Below are positions 24,275 through 33,265 of a stretch of 64,000 bases of DNA, in pieces. The notes under the pieces were generated by a model. It made no database searches. It was not told the DNA's origin and was given only the letters and a program-made list of their open reading frames with translations. The DNA is from JAHJQZ01 sp963676075. Lineage in GTDB: Bacteria > Pseudomonadota > Alphaproteobacteria > Rhizobiales > Devosiaceae. The translations under genes were made by a program, and so were the position numbers. The stretch spans positions 496,001-560,000 of the forward strand of contig CAXXNZ010000011.1 of assembly GCA_963676075.2 (NCBI GenBank). Reading direction: 5' to 3'. Each line of letters begins with the position of its first letter. Positions within the stretch are counted from its first letter, which is position 1.

Positions 24275-25552
24275 TCACCCCCGCCGCACTCGCGGCACCC
24301 CCCGCTTCAGCATCAGCTCCGTCACCGCCCACACCAGCGCATCCACCCGATCCGGCGAATGCCCGTCGCTGAGGCCGTTCGGCCCGAAGCTGCACATCTC
24401 GTCCTCGAGTTCACTCAAGCCCGCCACATGGCGCACCTTGCCTTGCGCATAAAGCGCCGCCACCGGCTCGGCCCGCAGCCACTTGCCGCGCGTTGCATGA
24501 ACGGTGATCACCGGCACGTCGGGATCGACCTGCCGCAGCATTTCTTTGACCAGATCGCCACCCTGGTTGACCTCGGCAACCACCGCGTCGGCCTCGAATT
24601 CCGCGAAGGCGCGCACCGCAGCCCTGGCCCAGACGAGCGGTGGCGCCGGCTTCAGCGAGCGGTCGCACAGCACCACCGCCCCGCCATCGCAAGTCGCCGC
24701 AACGACAATGCCGCAGGCGTCCGAGTTCTTGTTGCCGGTCACCGGCGGATCGACGGCAACGACAATCCGCTCTAGCGCCGGCCTTGCGGTCACCCGCAAG
24801 GCTTCGAGGTCGCCGCGCGTCCACAGCGCATCAGGCAAATCCTCGATCAACTCGCCGTCGAGTTCCTGCCGTCCCAGATGTGTCCCGGCATAACGTCCGA
24901 CGATCTCGGCCATGAAACCCGGCGCCAGGTTGGCGGCGTTGTCGTCGGTCCTCATCCGCGTCACCACGGTGCGCGCGTCGCCGAGCAACCGTCTCAGCAG
25001 CCGCGTCGGACGCGGTGTCGTCGTCGCCACCTGTTGCGGATTTCCTCCGAGCCGCAGCCCGAATTGCAGCATGTCCCATGCCGCCTCCGCCTCCGGCCAT
25101 TTGCCGATCTCGTCGCACCACGCCGCCGAGAATTGCGGCCCGCGAAACCGGTCCGGCTCGCTGCCCGACATCAGCTGCGCTTCCGCCCCGTTCGGCCATT
25201 TGAGCGCATTGCGCGAGCGGTCAAAGCGCGGCCGCTCCGCTTCCGGGCAAATGGCCAGCAAGCCGCTTTCGCCCTCGACCATCACCGCCCGCGCCTGTTC
25301 CATCGTCTCGCCGACAAGCGCGATCGGCCCGCCAAGTTCGGGGTCCTTGGTCCGCGCCCGCACCCACTCGGCGCCTGCGCGCGTTTTGCCCGAGCCACGT
25401 CCGCCGAGCATCAGCCAGGTCGTCCAGTCGCCGTCGGGCGGCAGCTGTTCGGGTCGGGCCCAAAGTTGCCAGTCAAGGGCCAGCACCTCGACATCGGCGT
25501 CGGACAGGCCAGCGATGAAACTGTCGGTGTCAGGGTTTGGTGAGCTGTTCAA
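24275..25552 (-). CDS. terminase large subunit (gp2 type)
   Basis: A 425-residue DNA-packaging motor. Walker A 'GGRGSGKTRAG' lies at residues 50-60, the Walker B region is 'FSAAWCDEIGKW', and the nuclease domain carries 'VVAVDPPVTGN', 'VVAEVNQGGD' and 'HSPDRVDALVWAV' with the expected acidic residues. Length and motifs are those of GTA gp2. Its start overlaps the end of the upstream gp1-like gene by 23 bases. The gene appears intact. Confidence 0.95.
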   Translation of the reverse strand: MNSSPNPDTDSFIAGLSDADVEVLALDWQLWARPEQLPPDGDWTTWLMLGGRGSGKTRAGAEWVRARTKDPELGGPIALVGETMEQARAVMVEGESGLLAICPEAERPRFDRSRNALKWPNGAEAQLMSGSEPDRFRGPQFSAAWCDEIGKWPEAEAAWDMLQFGLRLGGNPQQVATTTPRPTRLLRRLLGDARTVVTRMRTDDNAANLAPGFMAEIVGRYAGTHLGRQELDGELIEDLPDALWTRGDLEALRVTARPALERIVVAVDPPVTGNKNSDACGIVVAATCDGGAVVLCDRSLKPAPPLVWARAAVRAFAEFEADAVVAEVNQGGDLVKEMLRQVDPDVPVITVHATRGKWLRAEPVAALYAQGKVRHVAGLSELEDEMCSFGPNGLSDGHSPDRVDALVWAVTELMLKRGVPRVRRG

Positions 25553-25940
25553 TGCGGTTGGCCAGTTTCTTCCTGAGGACGGCGATATCGGTGCGTTTGA
25601 CCGTTCCTTTTTCGCTTCCGTGATCCTTGCGATCGAGTTCGATCAGCTTTTCGAGATTGCGCGTGAGATTGCCGAGAATGGCCGCCTCCTTGTCGCCGAC
25701 ATCGTCCATTTCCAACTCCAGTCGTAAGATCTGCCGTTCCAGAAGCCGGTACATCCGGCCGATGAGCCCCGGCCGCGTCGACGGGCGGACGGCACTACGC
25801 CGACGCCAGCCTTCATCCTTGACGCGGTCGTACAGCCCCCGCCTTGGCGCCTTGTGCTCGGCAAGCAGGTCGAGAACGTTCTTCTCACCTGCCTCGTAGT
25901 CGGCACGGACGGCAGCCCAGTCGATCTCATCTTCGCTCAT
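25530..25940 (-). CDS. putative small terminase (gp1 type)
   Basis: A 136-residue basic helical protein beginning 'MSEDEIDWAAVRADYEAGEKNVLDLLAEH'. The first 45 residues look like a helix-turn-helix of the kind used by small terminases ('YEAGEKNVLDLLAEHKAPRRGLYDRVKDEGW'); the rest is coiled ('IGRMYRLLERQILRLELEMDD', 'NLTRNLEKLIELDRKDHG'). It is the first gene of the cluster and overlaps the terminase start, matching gp1 of RcGTA, a DNA-binding packaging factor. The ATG at 25940 is chosen because upstream codons look non-coding. Confidence 0.8.
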   Translation of the reverse strand: MSEDEIDWAAVRADYEAGEKNVLDLLAEHKAPRRGLYDRVKDEGWRRRSAVRPSTRPGLIGRMYRLLERQILRLELEMDDVGDKEAAILGNLTRNLEKLIELDRKDHGSEKGTVKRTDIAVLRKKLANRIEQLTKP

Positions 25941-26245
25941 GATAATTCCGTAGGTCGCAGAAGGCGGCGTCGCGCGCCGCAAAAGCGGTGCGCGTGACGA
26001 CAAGCCCACGTTGGGGAGGCGGCGCAGTGGGCGGGCCAATCCGCACCTCTGCGACCATGCCCGAACACTAGCATCTGGCCGTGACGCGGGGATAAGTTCC
26101 GGCAACTCCGGCCCGCAGGCCAGCGCCGCGCGATACCATTTCTCCACCAAAACACCCGAATATCGGGGTGTCCGGCCGATAGCCGATGCCAAGCGGCCAC
26201 GAATCCGCTAGATTTCCTCTCCGAGCACTTTTGGTGGGGCGCGCG

Positions 26246-27950
26246 ATGAAAATATCGGCGCAAGCGATCCAGACTGTTGGCGGTCAATCCGGGCCGCTCC
26301 AGTCTTTTGTTGCCGCGCTCAAGCCCGGCGACTCCCTCGCCGCACAGGTTCTCGCACGCACCCCCGAGGGGCTCGCCGTCCTTGCGCTTGCTGGCCGGCA
26401 GGTGCAACTGCCGCTGCCACAGCAGTTCTCCCCCGGCACCATCCTCACCCTGACCGTTCAGCAAGGCAGCAACGGGCTGCAATTCTCCATCCAGCCACAG
26501 GCAGGTCAGCCCGGCGCCGCGTTGCCGCAATCCGCACAGATATCCCAGCCGACTGCGCAGCCGGCGCCCCCGTCCCCGGCCAATCCCGCTGCCGCTGCCA
26601 CGGTGCGCGCCGCCGCGCCCCCGCCGGCCAATGCCCCCCTGCCCCCGCTGTCAACGCCCGCACCGGCCTGCCGGTGCCGGCAACGTTGTCCGCAACGCCG
26701 GGGCAAACGGTTACGGCGCGCGTTCTGGCCACGCCCACCCCCAACACGGCGATCATCAGCGTCGGCAACCAGGAACTGCCGGTCACCTTGCCGACGCCAT
26801 CGACGCCCGGCGCCCAGCTGCGCTCGTCGTTCAGCGCGGGCCCGATGGCCTGCAACTGGCCCACGCGCCGGCGCGCGGGGTGCCCCCCGCCGTGACATCA
26901 ACACAGGCGCGCCGCAACCTGCCGGCACGGCGCCAACTTCGACGCCTGCACCGGCGCCCCCCCAGACCCAGCCGACCAGCGTGCCGGGGCTGGTCGCGCC
27001 TGCGACGCCCGCCGCCGCGCTGAACCAGGCGGCCCTCGCCGCGCTCGGCAACCAGAACTCGGTGGTGGCGCTGCTGACCTCTGTCCTGCGCCTCGGCGAC
27101 AGAACCCGCGATCTGCCCGATGAGGTCCAGCGCGCCCTTGGCCGGCTGTCCCAGGCGGTGTTGTCCCTCGAAGGCAAGGCGCCCGATGCCACAGCGCTCC
27201 AGCGCGCCGTGGCGCGGTCAGGCGTTTTTCTGGAGTCGCAACTGGCTGCCGGCAGTGGCGGCACCCAGATCCAGGGCGATCTCAAGGCGCTGTTGCTCAA
27301 CGTCCAGCGCGCCCTTGGCAACTGGCTTGGAGCAGATGCCCAATCGGCCGTCGTGTCGGGCAAGCAGCCGCCGCCACCGCAAGCGGGCGCCATGCCGCGC
27401 GCCGCCATGCCACCGGCCGCGCCAGGTTTTGCCGATGATGCCTCGCCAGAGACCATCGGCAAGACGCTTTTGTCACAGACCGACGCCGCCCTGTCGCGGC
27501 TGCGGCTGCATCAGATGGCCTCGCTGCCCGATCGTCCCCGATGCTGTGGGGGCCCGTCATGACATCCGCATGGAGATCCCTGTCACCATCGGCCAGCAGC
27601 CGGGCGTGTTGAGCCTCGTGATCACCCCCGATGAGGACAATCAGGATCCGGAGAAAAAGAAGAAGAAGAAGAACTGGCGCGTCCAGTTCGCCGTCAATGC
27701 CAGCGTCATCGGCGAGGTCGGCGCCGAAGTCGGCCTGCTCGGAGAGCGCACCAATGTCGTCCTGTCGGCCGCCGAACCGGAAACCGCCGCTGCGCTGGAT
27801 GCCGATATCGCCGAACTGTCGGAGGCGCTTGAGGCGGTCGGGCTGACGCCCGGCGCGCTGCGTGTCCGCCGCATCGGTGCCCCACCGCCGAAATCGGGTT
27901 TCGACCACACCGAAAATGCCTCGGGCAAGCTTCTGGATCGCGACACATGA
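26246..27950 (+). pseudogene. fliK: flagellar hook-length control protein FliK, broken by frame changes
   Basis: The gene starts at ATG 26246 ('MKISAQAIQTVGGQ') and ends at 27950. Coding sense jumps between frames near 26,640, 26,843, 26,910 and 27,535, mostly in C or G runs. Joined up, it gives a Pro/Ala-rich protein with a C-terminal FliK domain ('MEIPVTIGQQPGVLSLVITPDEDNQD', then a run of nine basic residues, 'NWRVQFAVNASVIGEVGAEVGLLG'). FliK measures the flagellar hook and switches export specificity. It is followed, with a four-base overlap, by an FlhB-like gene, which supports the assignment. Because neighbouring genes carry the same sort of single-base shifts, sequence error is likelier than a true pseudogene. 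Confidence 0.75.
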
Positions 27951-28225
27951 GCGAAGACGAAAAGACCCCGTACACTGTCGCCGTCGCTCTCGCCTTCGAA
28001 AAAGGGCGAGGACGCCGCGCCGCGGTCATTGCCAAGGGCCATGGCCATATCGCCCAGCGCATCGTCGAACTCGCCGAAGAACATGGCATCGTCATCGACA
28101 CCAACGCCGAACTCGCCGAAGCGCTGTCGCGGGTCGAACTCGACGAACTGATCCCCGTCGAACTCTACAAAGCCGTCGCCGAAGTGATCGGCTACGTCCT
28201 GCGCACCCGCGAGAAGCTGCGTTAG
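27947..28225 (+). CDS. FlhB-like export switch protein (C-terminal domain only)
   Basis: A 92-residue soluble protein related to the cytoplasmic domain of FlhB/YscU: 'TVAVALAFEKGRGRRAAVIAKGHGHIAQRIVELAEEHGIVIDTNAELAEALSRVELDELIPVELYKAVAEVIGYVLR'. It lacks the membrane part and the NPTH autocleavage site. Such FlhB-like (FhlB) proteins commonly follow fliK. It overlaps the fliK end by four bases, indicating coupled translation. It may support flagellar export switching. Confidence 0.88.
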   Translation: MSEDEKTPYTVAVALAFEKGRGRRAAVIAKGHGHIAQRIVELAEEHGIVIDTNAELAEALSRVELDELIPVELYKAVAEVIGYVLRTREKLR

Positions 28226-28707
28226 CGGGAGCGCCGCCGCGAGCGACCCCCGTGGCGGTTCGTCGTCCGGATCCCACTCCGGCCACGTCGCGATATGGTC
28301 TTCCCATTCGTTCGGCGGCACGTCGCCCTCGGCCACCGTGCGGCCGGTAACCGAGATGCCGGCGGTGACGACCGTGTTCGGGTCTCCGGACACCAGCGGA
28401 TGCCACCACGCCAGGCCTTTGCCTTCCGCCAGACGCCGGTAGGCGCAGGTCGTCGGAATCCAGCTGATGGACTTGACGTTCTCGACATCGAGCCGGATGC
28501 AGTCCGGCACCTTGGCCTTGCGGTTGGGATAGTCGGTGCACCGGCAGGTCTCGCCGTCGAGCAGCCGGCAGCGGACGTCGGAATTCATGATCTCGCCGGT
28601 GTCTTCGTCCTCGAGTTTGATCAGGCAGCAGCGCCCGCAGCCATCGCACAACGCCTCCCTTCCTCGGGCGTCATCTCATCCAGCGTCTTGTCTTCCCAGA
28701 AGGCCAT
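28222..28707 (-). pseudogene. UPF0260 (YcgN-like) cysteine-cluster protein with two frame changes
   Basis: The core reads 'LCDGCGRCCLIKLEDEDTGE', 'DVRCRLLDGETCRCTDYPNRKAKVPDC' and 'WWHPLVSGDP', the signature of UPF0260/YkgJ-like zinc- or iron-chelating proteins. The expected start 'MAFWEDKTLDEMTPEE' is present at 28707 but in another frame; one base is missing near 28,660. At the 3' end a run of five Cs (28247-28251) shifts the frame so that the natural TAA at 28222 is missed and translation would run on for 190 codons antisense to fliK. With both single-base corrections the gene is a normal ~160-residue family member. Confidence 0.75.
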
Positions 28708-28814
28708 ACCCGATAATCGTTCCCTGCTTGCCGTGATGCGGCCTTGCTTTTAGCGCCCGAGTTGTGAAAAGTCCCTGCAACAGGGCTTGGACTGAACCTG
28801 GGTGTGCGTTTGCT

Positions 28815-30970
28815 GTGCAAGATCCCTTCTATGCCAGAAAGAAACAGAGAAAGACCCGCGGCCGGCTCCTGGAAGCCGACGCACTCCTCGATTCGTCGCT
28901 TTACGATTTCTTTCGCTCGCTCGGCCACTCCTATACCCGCATCCAGGATTTCTTTGACCGCTTCCGCACCTCTGGCTTCAGTCGGATATTCGTCGAACTC
29001 GTTTCTGACGGACTGACCTTCTTTGCCATGGGCTGCGTTCTGATGACAGCTCTGGCGCTGCCGGCATTCGACGTCACTGCTTCCGGAGAGTTCAACAAGG
29101 CCGAAGACTACGCCATTACCTTCCTCGATCGCTACGGCAACCGAAATCGGCCGCCGCGGCATCCGTGCCGACGATTCGGTTTCGCTCAGTGACATCCCGG
29201 AAGTTCTGATCAAGGCGACGCTTGCGACCGAGGACCAGCATTTCTACGAGCATTTCGGCATCGACGTATTCGGCACGTTGCGGGCGCTTGTGACCAATGC
29301 CCAGGGCGATTCCTCCCTGCAGGGCGGATCCTCCATCACCCAGCAATTGGCCAAAAACCTGTTCCTCAGCAACGAGCGCACCATCGAGCGCAAGATCAAG
29401 GAAGCCTTCCTTTCTGTCTGGCTGGAGACCCACTACACTAAGGATCAAATCCTCAAGCTCTATTTTGACCGCGCCTATATGGGCGGGGGTAACTTCGGCG
29501 TTGCTGCCGCGGCTGAATTCTATTTCGGCAAAACGGTAAAGGACGTCGATCTCGCCCAGGCGGCCATGCTCGCCGGCCTGTTCAAGGCGCCGACGAAATA
29601 TGCCCCGCATGTCGATCTGGCGGCCGCGCGTGGCCGCGCCAATGTCGTGCTCAATCGCATGGTCGATGCCGGCTTCATGACCGAGGGCCAGGTCGCGGCA
29701 GCACGGCGCAACCCGGCGACGCCGATCGATCACTCGGATGAGGTCAACTCGCCGAACTATTTTCTTGATTGGGTCTATGCCGAGACCAAGCGCATCGTTG
29801 GCGGGCGCAATGATGTCGGCTTCGTTGTACGTACGACCATCGATCCCACACTTCAGGGCTTTGCCGAAGAGGCCGCGACCTCGGTCATCCGCGAGAGCGG
29901 ATGAGCGCTACGACGTTTCCCAGGCGGCCATGGTCGTCGCTGAACCGGACGGCGCGGTCCGCGCCATGGTTGGTGGCCTCGATTACGGCAAGTCGCAATA
30001 CAATCGCGCCATCGTCTCTGCCCGTCAGCCCGGGTCGTCGTTCAAGATCTTCGATTACGCCACGGCCTTTGAACAGCTCGGGCTGACGCCCAAGGACGTC
30101 ATCACCGACCGTCCTGTGTGCATCGGCAACTGGTGCCCGAAGAACTATGGCCGTTCCTACCATGGCTCTGTCACGCTGCTCAGCGCCTTCACCCATTCAT
30201 ATAATACCGTGCCGGTGACCCTGTCGATCAAGACCGGACGCCAGCCGATCGCCGACATGGCCCATCGGCTCGGCATCACCAATGACTTCCCGGTCACCCG
30301 CTCACTGGCGCTTGGCGTGGTCTCGGTGTCGGTGCTCGACATGACCTCGTCTTATGCCGCTCTTGCCAGTGGCGGTTACAAGACGCCAAGCTTTGGCATC
30401 ACACGCATCACCAATCTCAATGGTGAGGTTGTCTACCAGCATGACCCCGACGCACCACGCCCTCGCGTCCTCGACGAAACAGTCGCCAGAAATATGAATG
30501 CCATGCTTCGCAACGTCGTCGTCGCCGGCACAGGGCGACGCGCCAATGTCGAGGGGGTGCCGGCCGCCGGCAAGACCGGCACCACATCATCCTATCGCGA
30601 TGCCTGGTTTTGCGGTTTCACCGGCAATTACGTCGCCGCGGTGTGGATGGGCAATGATGACTACCATCCGACGAACCGCGTCACCGGCGGCTCCCTGCCG
30701 GCAATGATCTGGCAGAAGTTCATGGCCTTCGCCCATTCCAATATCGAGATCAAGCCGGTCTTCGGTATTGACTTCACCCCCGCGCCGTTCGAGGCGCTCA
30801 CGGAGACGGCATCGGCCGAAGACAATGCGGCGCAAAGACCGCCAACCCTCAAGCCTGAAGCAGCGCGAAAGCTCGCCGACCTCGCCGACCTGTTCGGCAA
30901 GGCCGCCAGTGAACTCCGTGCGTCCACGCTTGCGCCTGCTGCCTACTCCATCCCCGCCGGAAACGACTGA
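28815..30970 (+). pseudogene. penicillin-binding protein 1A, interrupted by two +1 shifts
   Basis: The start is the GTG at 28815 ('VQDPFYARKKQRKTRGRLL'), as in rhizobial PBP1A. A membrane anchor is followed by the GT51 transglycosylase ('ATEDQHFYEHFGID', 'QGGSSITQQLAKNLFLS') and the transpeptidase with 'SSFK' (active Ser), 'SYN' and 'KTGTTSS'. The frame changes near 29,141 (extra C in 'AACCGAAATC') and near 29,902 (extra T, creating TGA). All catalytic motifs are otherwise present, so the protein would polymerise and cross-link peptidoglycan if the two bases are errors. DUF1214 and DUF1254 genes follow within 3 bases. Confidence 0.85.
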
Positions 30971-30973
30971 GCA

Positions 30974-31550
30974 ATGCGGTTCATCTTTCTCCTGCTCTAC
31001 TCTTCGGCAGTGGCGCTGGTACTTGGCCTCGGGCTATCCTGGTATGCGCTGACCGACGGCAGGTTGGTCGGCGCCCGCGAGATAGGACCATGGACGGCCT
31101 GGCCGGATACCGGCGGCGAACACCCCGACCCATACACACGCGCCTATCTGGCCCGCAATGGCATCCTGCAGCTCGGCACAAGCGAGGGTCTGCAATTCAC
31201 CGCCGAAACCGACAGCGACGGCCCAGATGCTCGAGCGTTCCTGCACATACGCGATCGACGGCAAGACACCTGTGGCGACGCTGTGGACGCTTGTTGCCAC
31301 TGATGCGGACGGGCGCAATATCGCCGTATCCGATACGCTGCTGGCGCTCGATTCAAACCATCTCTCGCGCGCTGCTGATGGATCAGCCGTGATTTCGGTT
31401 GGCCCCGCACTCTCGGCCGGCGATTGGCTCGAAATCGATGGCGACGGCCCCTTCAGGCTCCTGCTCAGTCTTTATGACACACCACTGACCGGTGGCCTCG
31501 ACTGGTCGACCAGCGAGATGCCGACGATCACCAGACGGAGCTGCTCATGA
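30974..31550 (+). pseudogene. DUF1214 protein with one frame change
   Basis: The ATG at 30974 opens a membrane anchor ('FIFLLLYSSAVALVLGLGLSWYAL') and the DUF1214 beginning ('IGPWTAWPDTGGEHPDPYTRAYLARNGILQLG'). An extra C in 'GGCCCAG' (31222-31226) shifts the frame; the other half continues 'QMLERSCTYAIDGKTPVATLWTLVATDADG' to a TGA overlapping the next ATG. DUF1214 and DUF1254 proteins often occur as pairs and their biochemical role is unknown. The pair follows PBP1A closely, suggesting an envelope role. Confidence 0.75.
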
Positions 31551-32095
31551 CCCGGGTTGTGCTCTGGACGCTGGGAGGGCTTGTCCTCGGTTTGATGATC
31601 CATCTGGTCGTCATTCTCATCCTGCCGCAGTATGCTGCGCACGATCTCTGGGACAGGATTTCAGCCATGTCCGAACCGACCCAACTGGTCGTGCTCGACA
31701 AGGTTGAAGCCGGCGCCGACAACCCGCTGGCGCTCGATCCGCTTTTTGCCCAAGCGGTGTGCCGGCTCGACCTCGCCGACGGGCCGGGCCAGATAGTCGG
31801 TCCTCTGCCCGATGCCTTCTGGTCGATCGCCGTATTCAACACCAAAGGCACCGCCATCTACGCGACCACCCACCGCGCCAGTTCAAACAACCGGCTCAAT
31901 CTCGGCATTTTCAACCCGGCCCAGACCAAGCTGCTATCGCAGCAGGAAATCAGTGCCGAAGCCGATCTGCTCGTGGTCGAAAGCCCCGGCGATGATGTCT
32001 TCGCGGCCATCAGGCTGGCGCCGCCGCATCCGGAAATGCTCGAACGCTACCGCGATATCCTCAGGGCGCTGAAATGTACCAATCTCGGCACATGA
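31547..32095 (+). CDS. DUF1254 membrane-anchored protein
   Basis: A 182-residue protein with an N-terminal membrane segment ('LWTLGGLVLGLMIHLVVILILPQ') and a soluble part outside the cytoplasm. Blocks such as 'PLALDPLFAQAVCRLDLADGPGQIVGPLPDAFWSIAVFNTKGTAIYATTHR' match short DUF1254 proteins. It overlaps the end of the DUF1214 gene by four bases and so belongs to the PBP1A-DUF1214-DUF1254 operon. Function unknown. Confidence 0.8.
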   Translation: MTRVVLWTLGGLVLGLMIHLVVILILPQYAAHDLWDRISAMSEPTQLVVLDKVEAGADNPLALDPLFAQAVCRLDLADGPGQIVGPLPDAFWSIAVFNTKGTAIYATTHRASSNNRLNLGIFNPAQTKLLSQQEISAEADLLVVESPGDDVFAAIRLAPPHPEMLERYRDILRALKCTNLGT

Positions 32096-32123
32096 TGCTT
32101 GCTTTCGCGGAAACGGGTTGGCT

Positions 32124-32948
32124 TCAGCGGAAGTTGGCGTAGCTGAGCAGCACGGCACCGTTCCCGGATGTGCCGCAATAATCCTTGTACCGCGCCGCGT
32201 CCACTCTGGTTCCGAGCTCGCTCAGTCCGGTATCGACGGAACGTGCAGCCTCGTCCGGCGTTTCCACCAGCAGGCGCTTCAAGGCATAGGTATAGGACTG
32301 ATAGCGATAGTTGAGCGCCAGGGCGAAGTTGCCTATGGCGGTGCGGTTCTCCTTGAGACGCAGATCGACTTCAGCTCGTTCGTCTTCCCCGAGTTCGGGG
32401 AAAGATCCCGCCGCGGTACGACGCTGCTCATCGAGCTTTTGCACGGCGCAAACCGCGCTGAACGCCTTGCCGACGGATTGCAGGTCGGCAGAAATGTCGG
32501 CGCTCAAGGCATTGTAGCGGCCGCGGGAGGACTGGAAATTGCTGCGCTTGAGCCAAGCATAATAGCGATCGGTCTTTTCCGCCCACTTGCCGGTTTCAAG
32601 ATCGATCGGACTGACACGGGACGTGCCGAACACGGTCCACTTGCTTGCATAGGGCGCCGAGAAGAACCGCCACAGCACGTCATACATATGCCGCTCAGTA
32701 TCGGCGAGCGGCAGCTTCGACATTTCAATGCGGCCACCGGTCATCAAGCGACGGTCGATTGGGTCGTAGACATTTGTTGTCAGATAATCACTGGGTTGAC
32801 GCCCGAGATCTCCGGCGCGTTGCGAGCAGGCCGCAAGTCCGACAACCAGTGCCACAAGAGCAAAACGTCCCGCCAGCCGCCAAGGCAGGCACAAGGAAAC
32901 CGGTCTTGCCCTCACATCAACTGCCGCTTTCGCGCTTGCGGCGCGCAT
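32124..32948 (-). CDS. hypothetical lipoprotein
   Basis: A ~274-residue precursor whose signal peptide ends in the lipobox 'VGLAACS', with Cys41 as lipid site if the ATG at 32948 is used; an ATG 15 codons earlier is possible. The mature part has 'QPSDYLTTNVYDPIDRRLMTGGRIEM' and long amphipathic helices. It is convergent with the DUF1254 gene (stops 28 bases apart). Family unknown to me, though similar lipoproteins seem to occur in related genomes. Confidence 0.65.
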   Translation of the reverse strand: MRAASAKAAVDVRARPVSLCLPWRLAGRFALVALVVGLAACSQRAGDLGRQPSDYLTTNVYDPIDRRLMTGGRIEMSKLPLADTERHMYDVLWRFFSAPYASKWTVFGTSRVSPIDLETGKWAEKTDRYYAWLKRSNFQSSRGRYNALSADISADLQSVGKAFSAVCAVQKLDEQRRTAAGSFPELGEDERAEVDLRLKENRTAIGNFALALNYRYQSYTYALKRLLVETPDEAARSVDTGLSELGTRVDAARYKDYCGTSGNGAVLLSYANFR

Positions 32949-33084
32949 CGGGATCTTGAGTCTCGTCACTCTCGGATCGCTCGTAGCGAACACCAGGAAA
33001 CATTACCAGTTCGGCATCACGGTCGGTCTCGACCTGTGCAGATTCGGGACGGCTTGTCTGGGGAAACAGTAGCACTTTTCCCAT
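32917..33084 (-). CDS. 55-residue hypothetical protein overlapping the lipoprotein start
   Basis: It starts 'MGKVLLFPQTSRPESAQ', contains 'AELVMFPGVRYERSE', and ends in a highly charged tail. Small rhizobial proteins of the form 'MGKVIxF...VMFxGVRYER' are a recurrent type, which is the reason to keep it. The last ~30 bases overlap the start of the lipoprotein gene in another frame, suggesting coupled translation. Role unknown. Confidence 0.6.
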   Translation of the reverse strand: MGKVLLFPQTSRPESAQVETDRDAELVMFPGVRYERSESDETQDPDARRKRESGS

Positions 33085-33265
33085 GTGAAACCTCGTACGC
33101 ATATCCCGCCACAAGCTGCCAGGGACCGGCAGACCGCGGGATTCCGGCTATTCTTCGCTCGCGTCCAGCTTTCGCACATAAGAATTGGGGTTGGTTAACA
33201 GTCTGCTAACGATTTCCCCGAAATAGTCGGTCGATGTTCATAAAGCCTTAAACCGCGAGTCGGCC

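Noticed and set aside
6045..25940. Interpretation as an active temperate prophage.
   Set aside because: No integrase, repressor, replication or att site is seen around the cluster, while gene order and short tape measure match gene transfer agents.
27641..28651. A 336-codon minus-strand frame beginning with the UPF0260 core and running antisense through the flhB-like and fliK genes.
   Set aside because: The family should end near 28222; a C5 run at 28247-28251 shifts the frame past the natural TAA. The remaining 190 codons are antisense to well-supported genes and end in a poly-Phe run opposite fliK's lysine codons.
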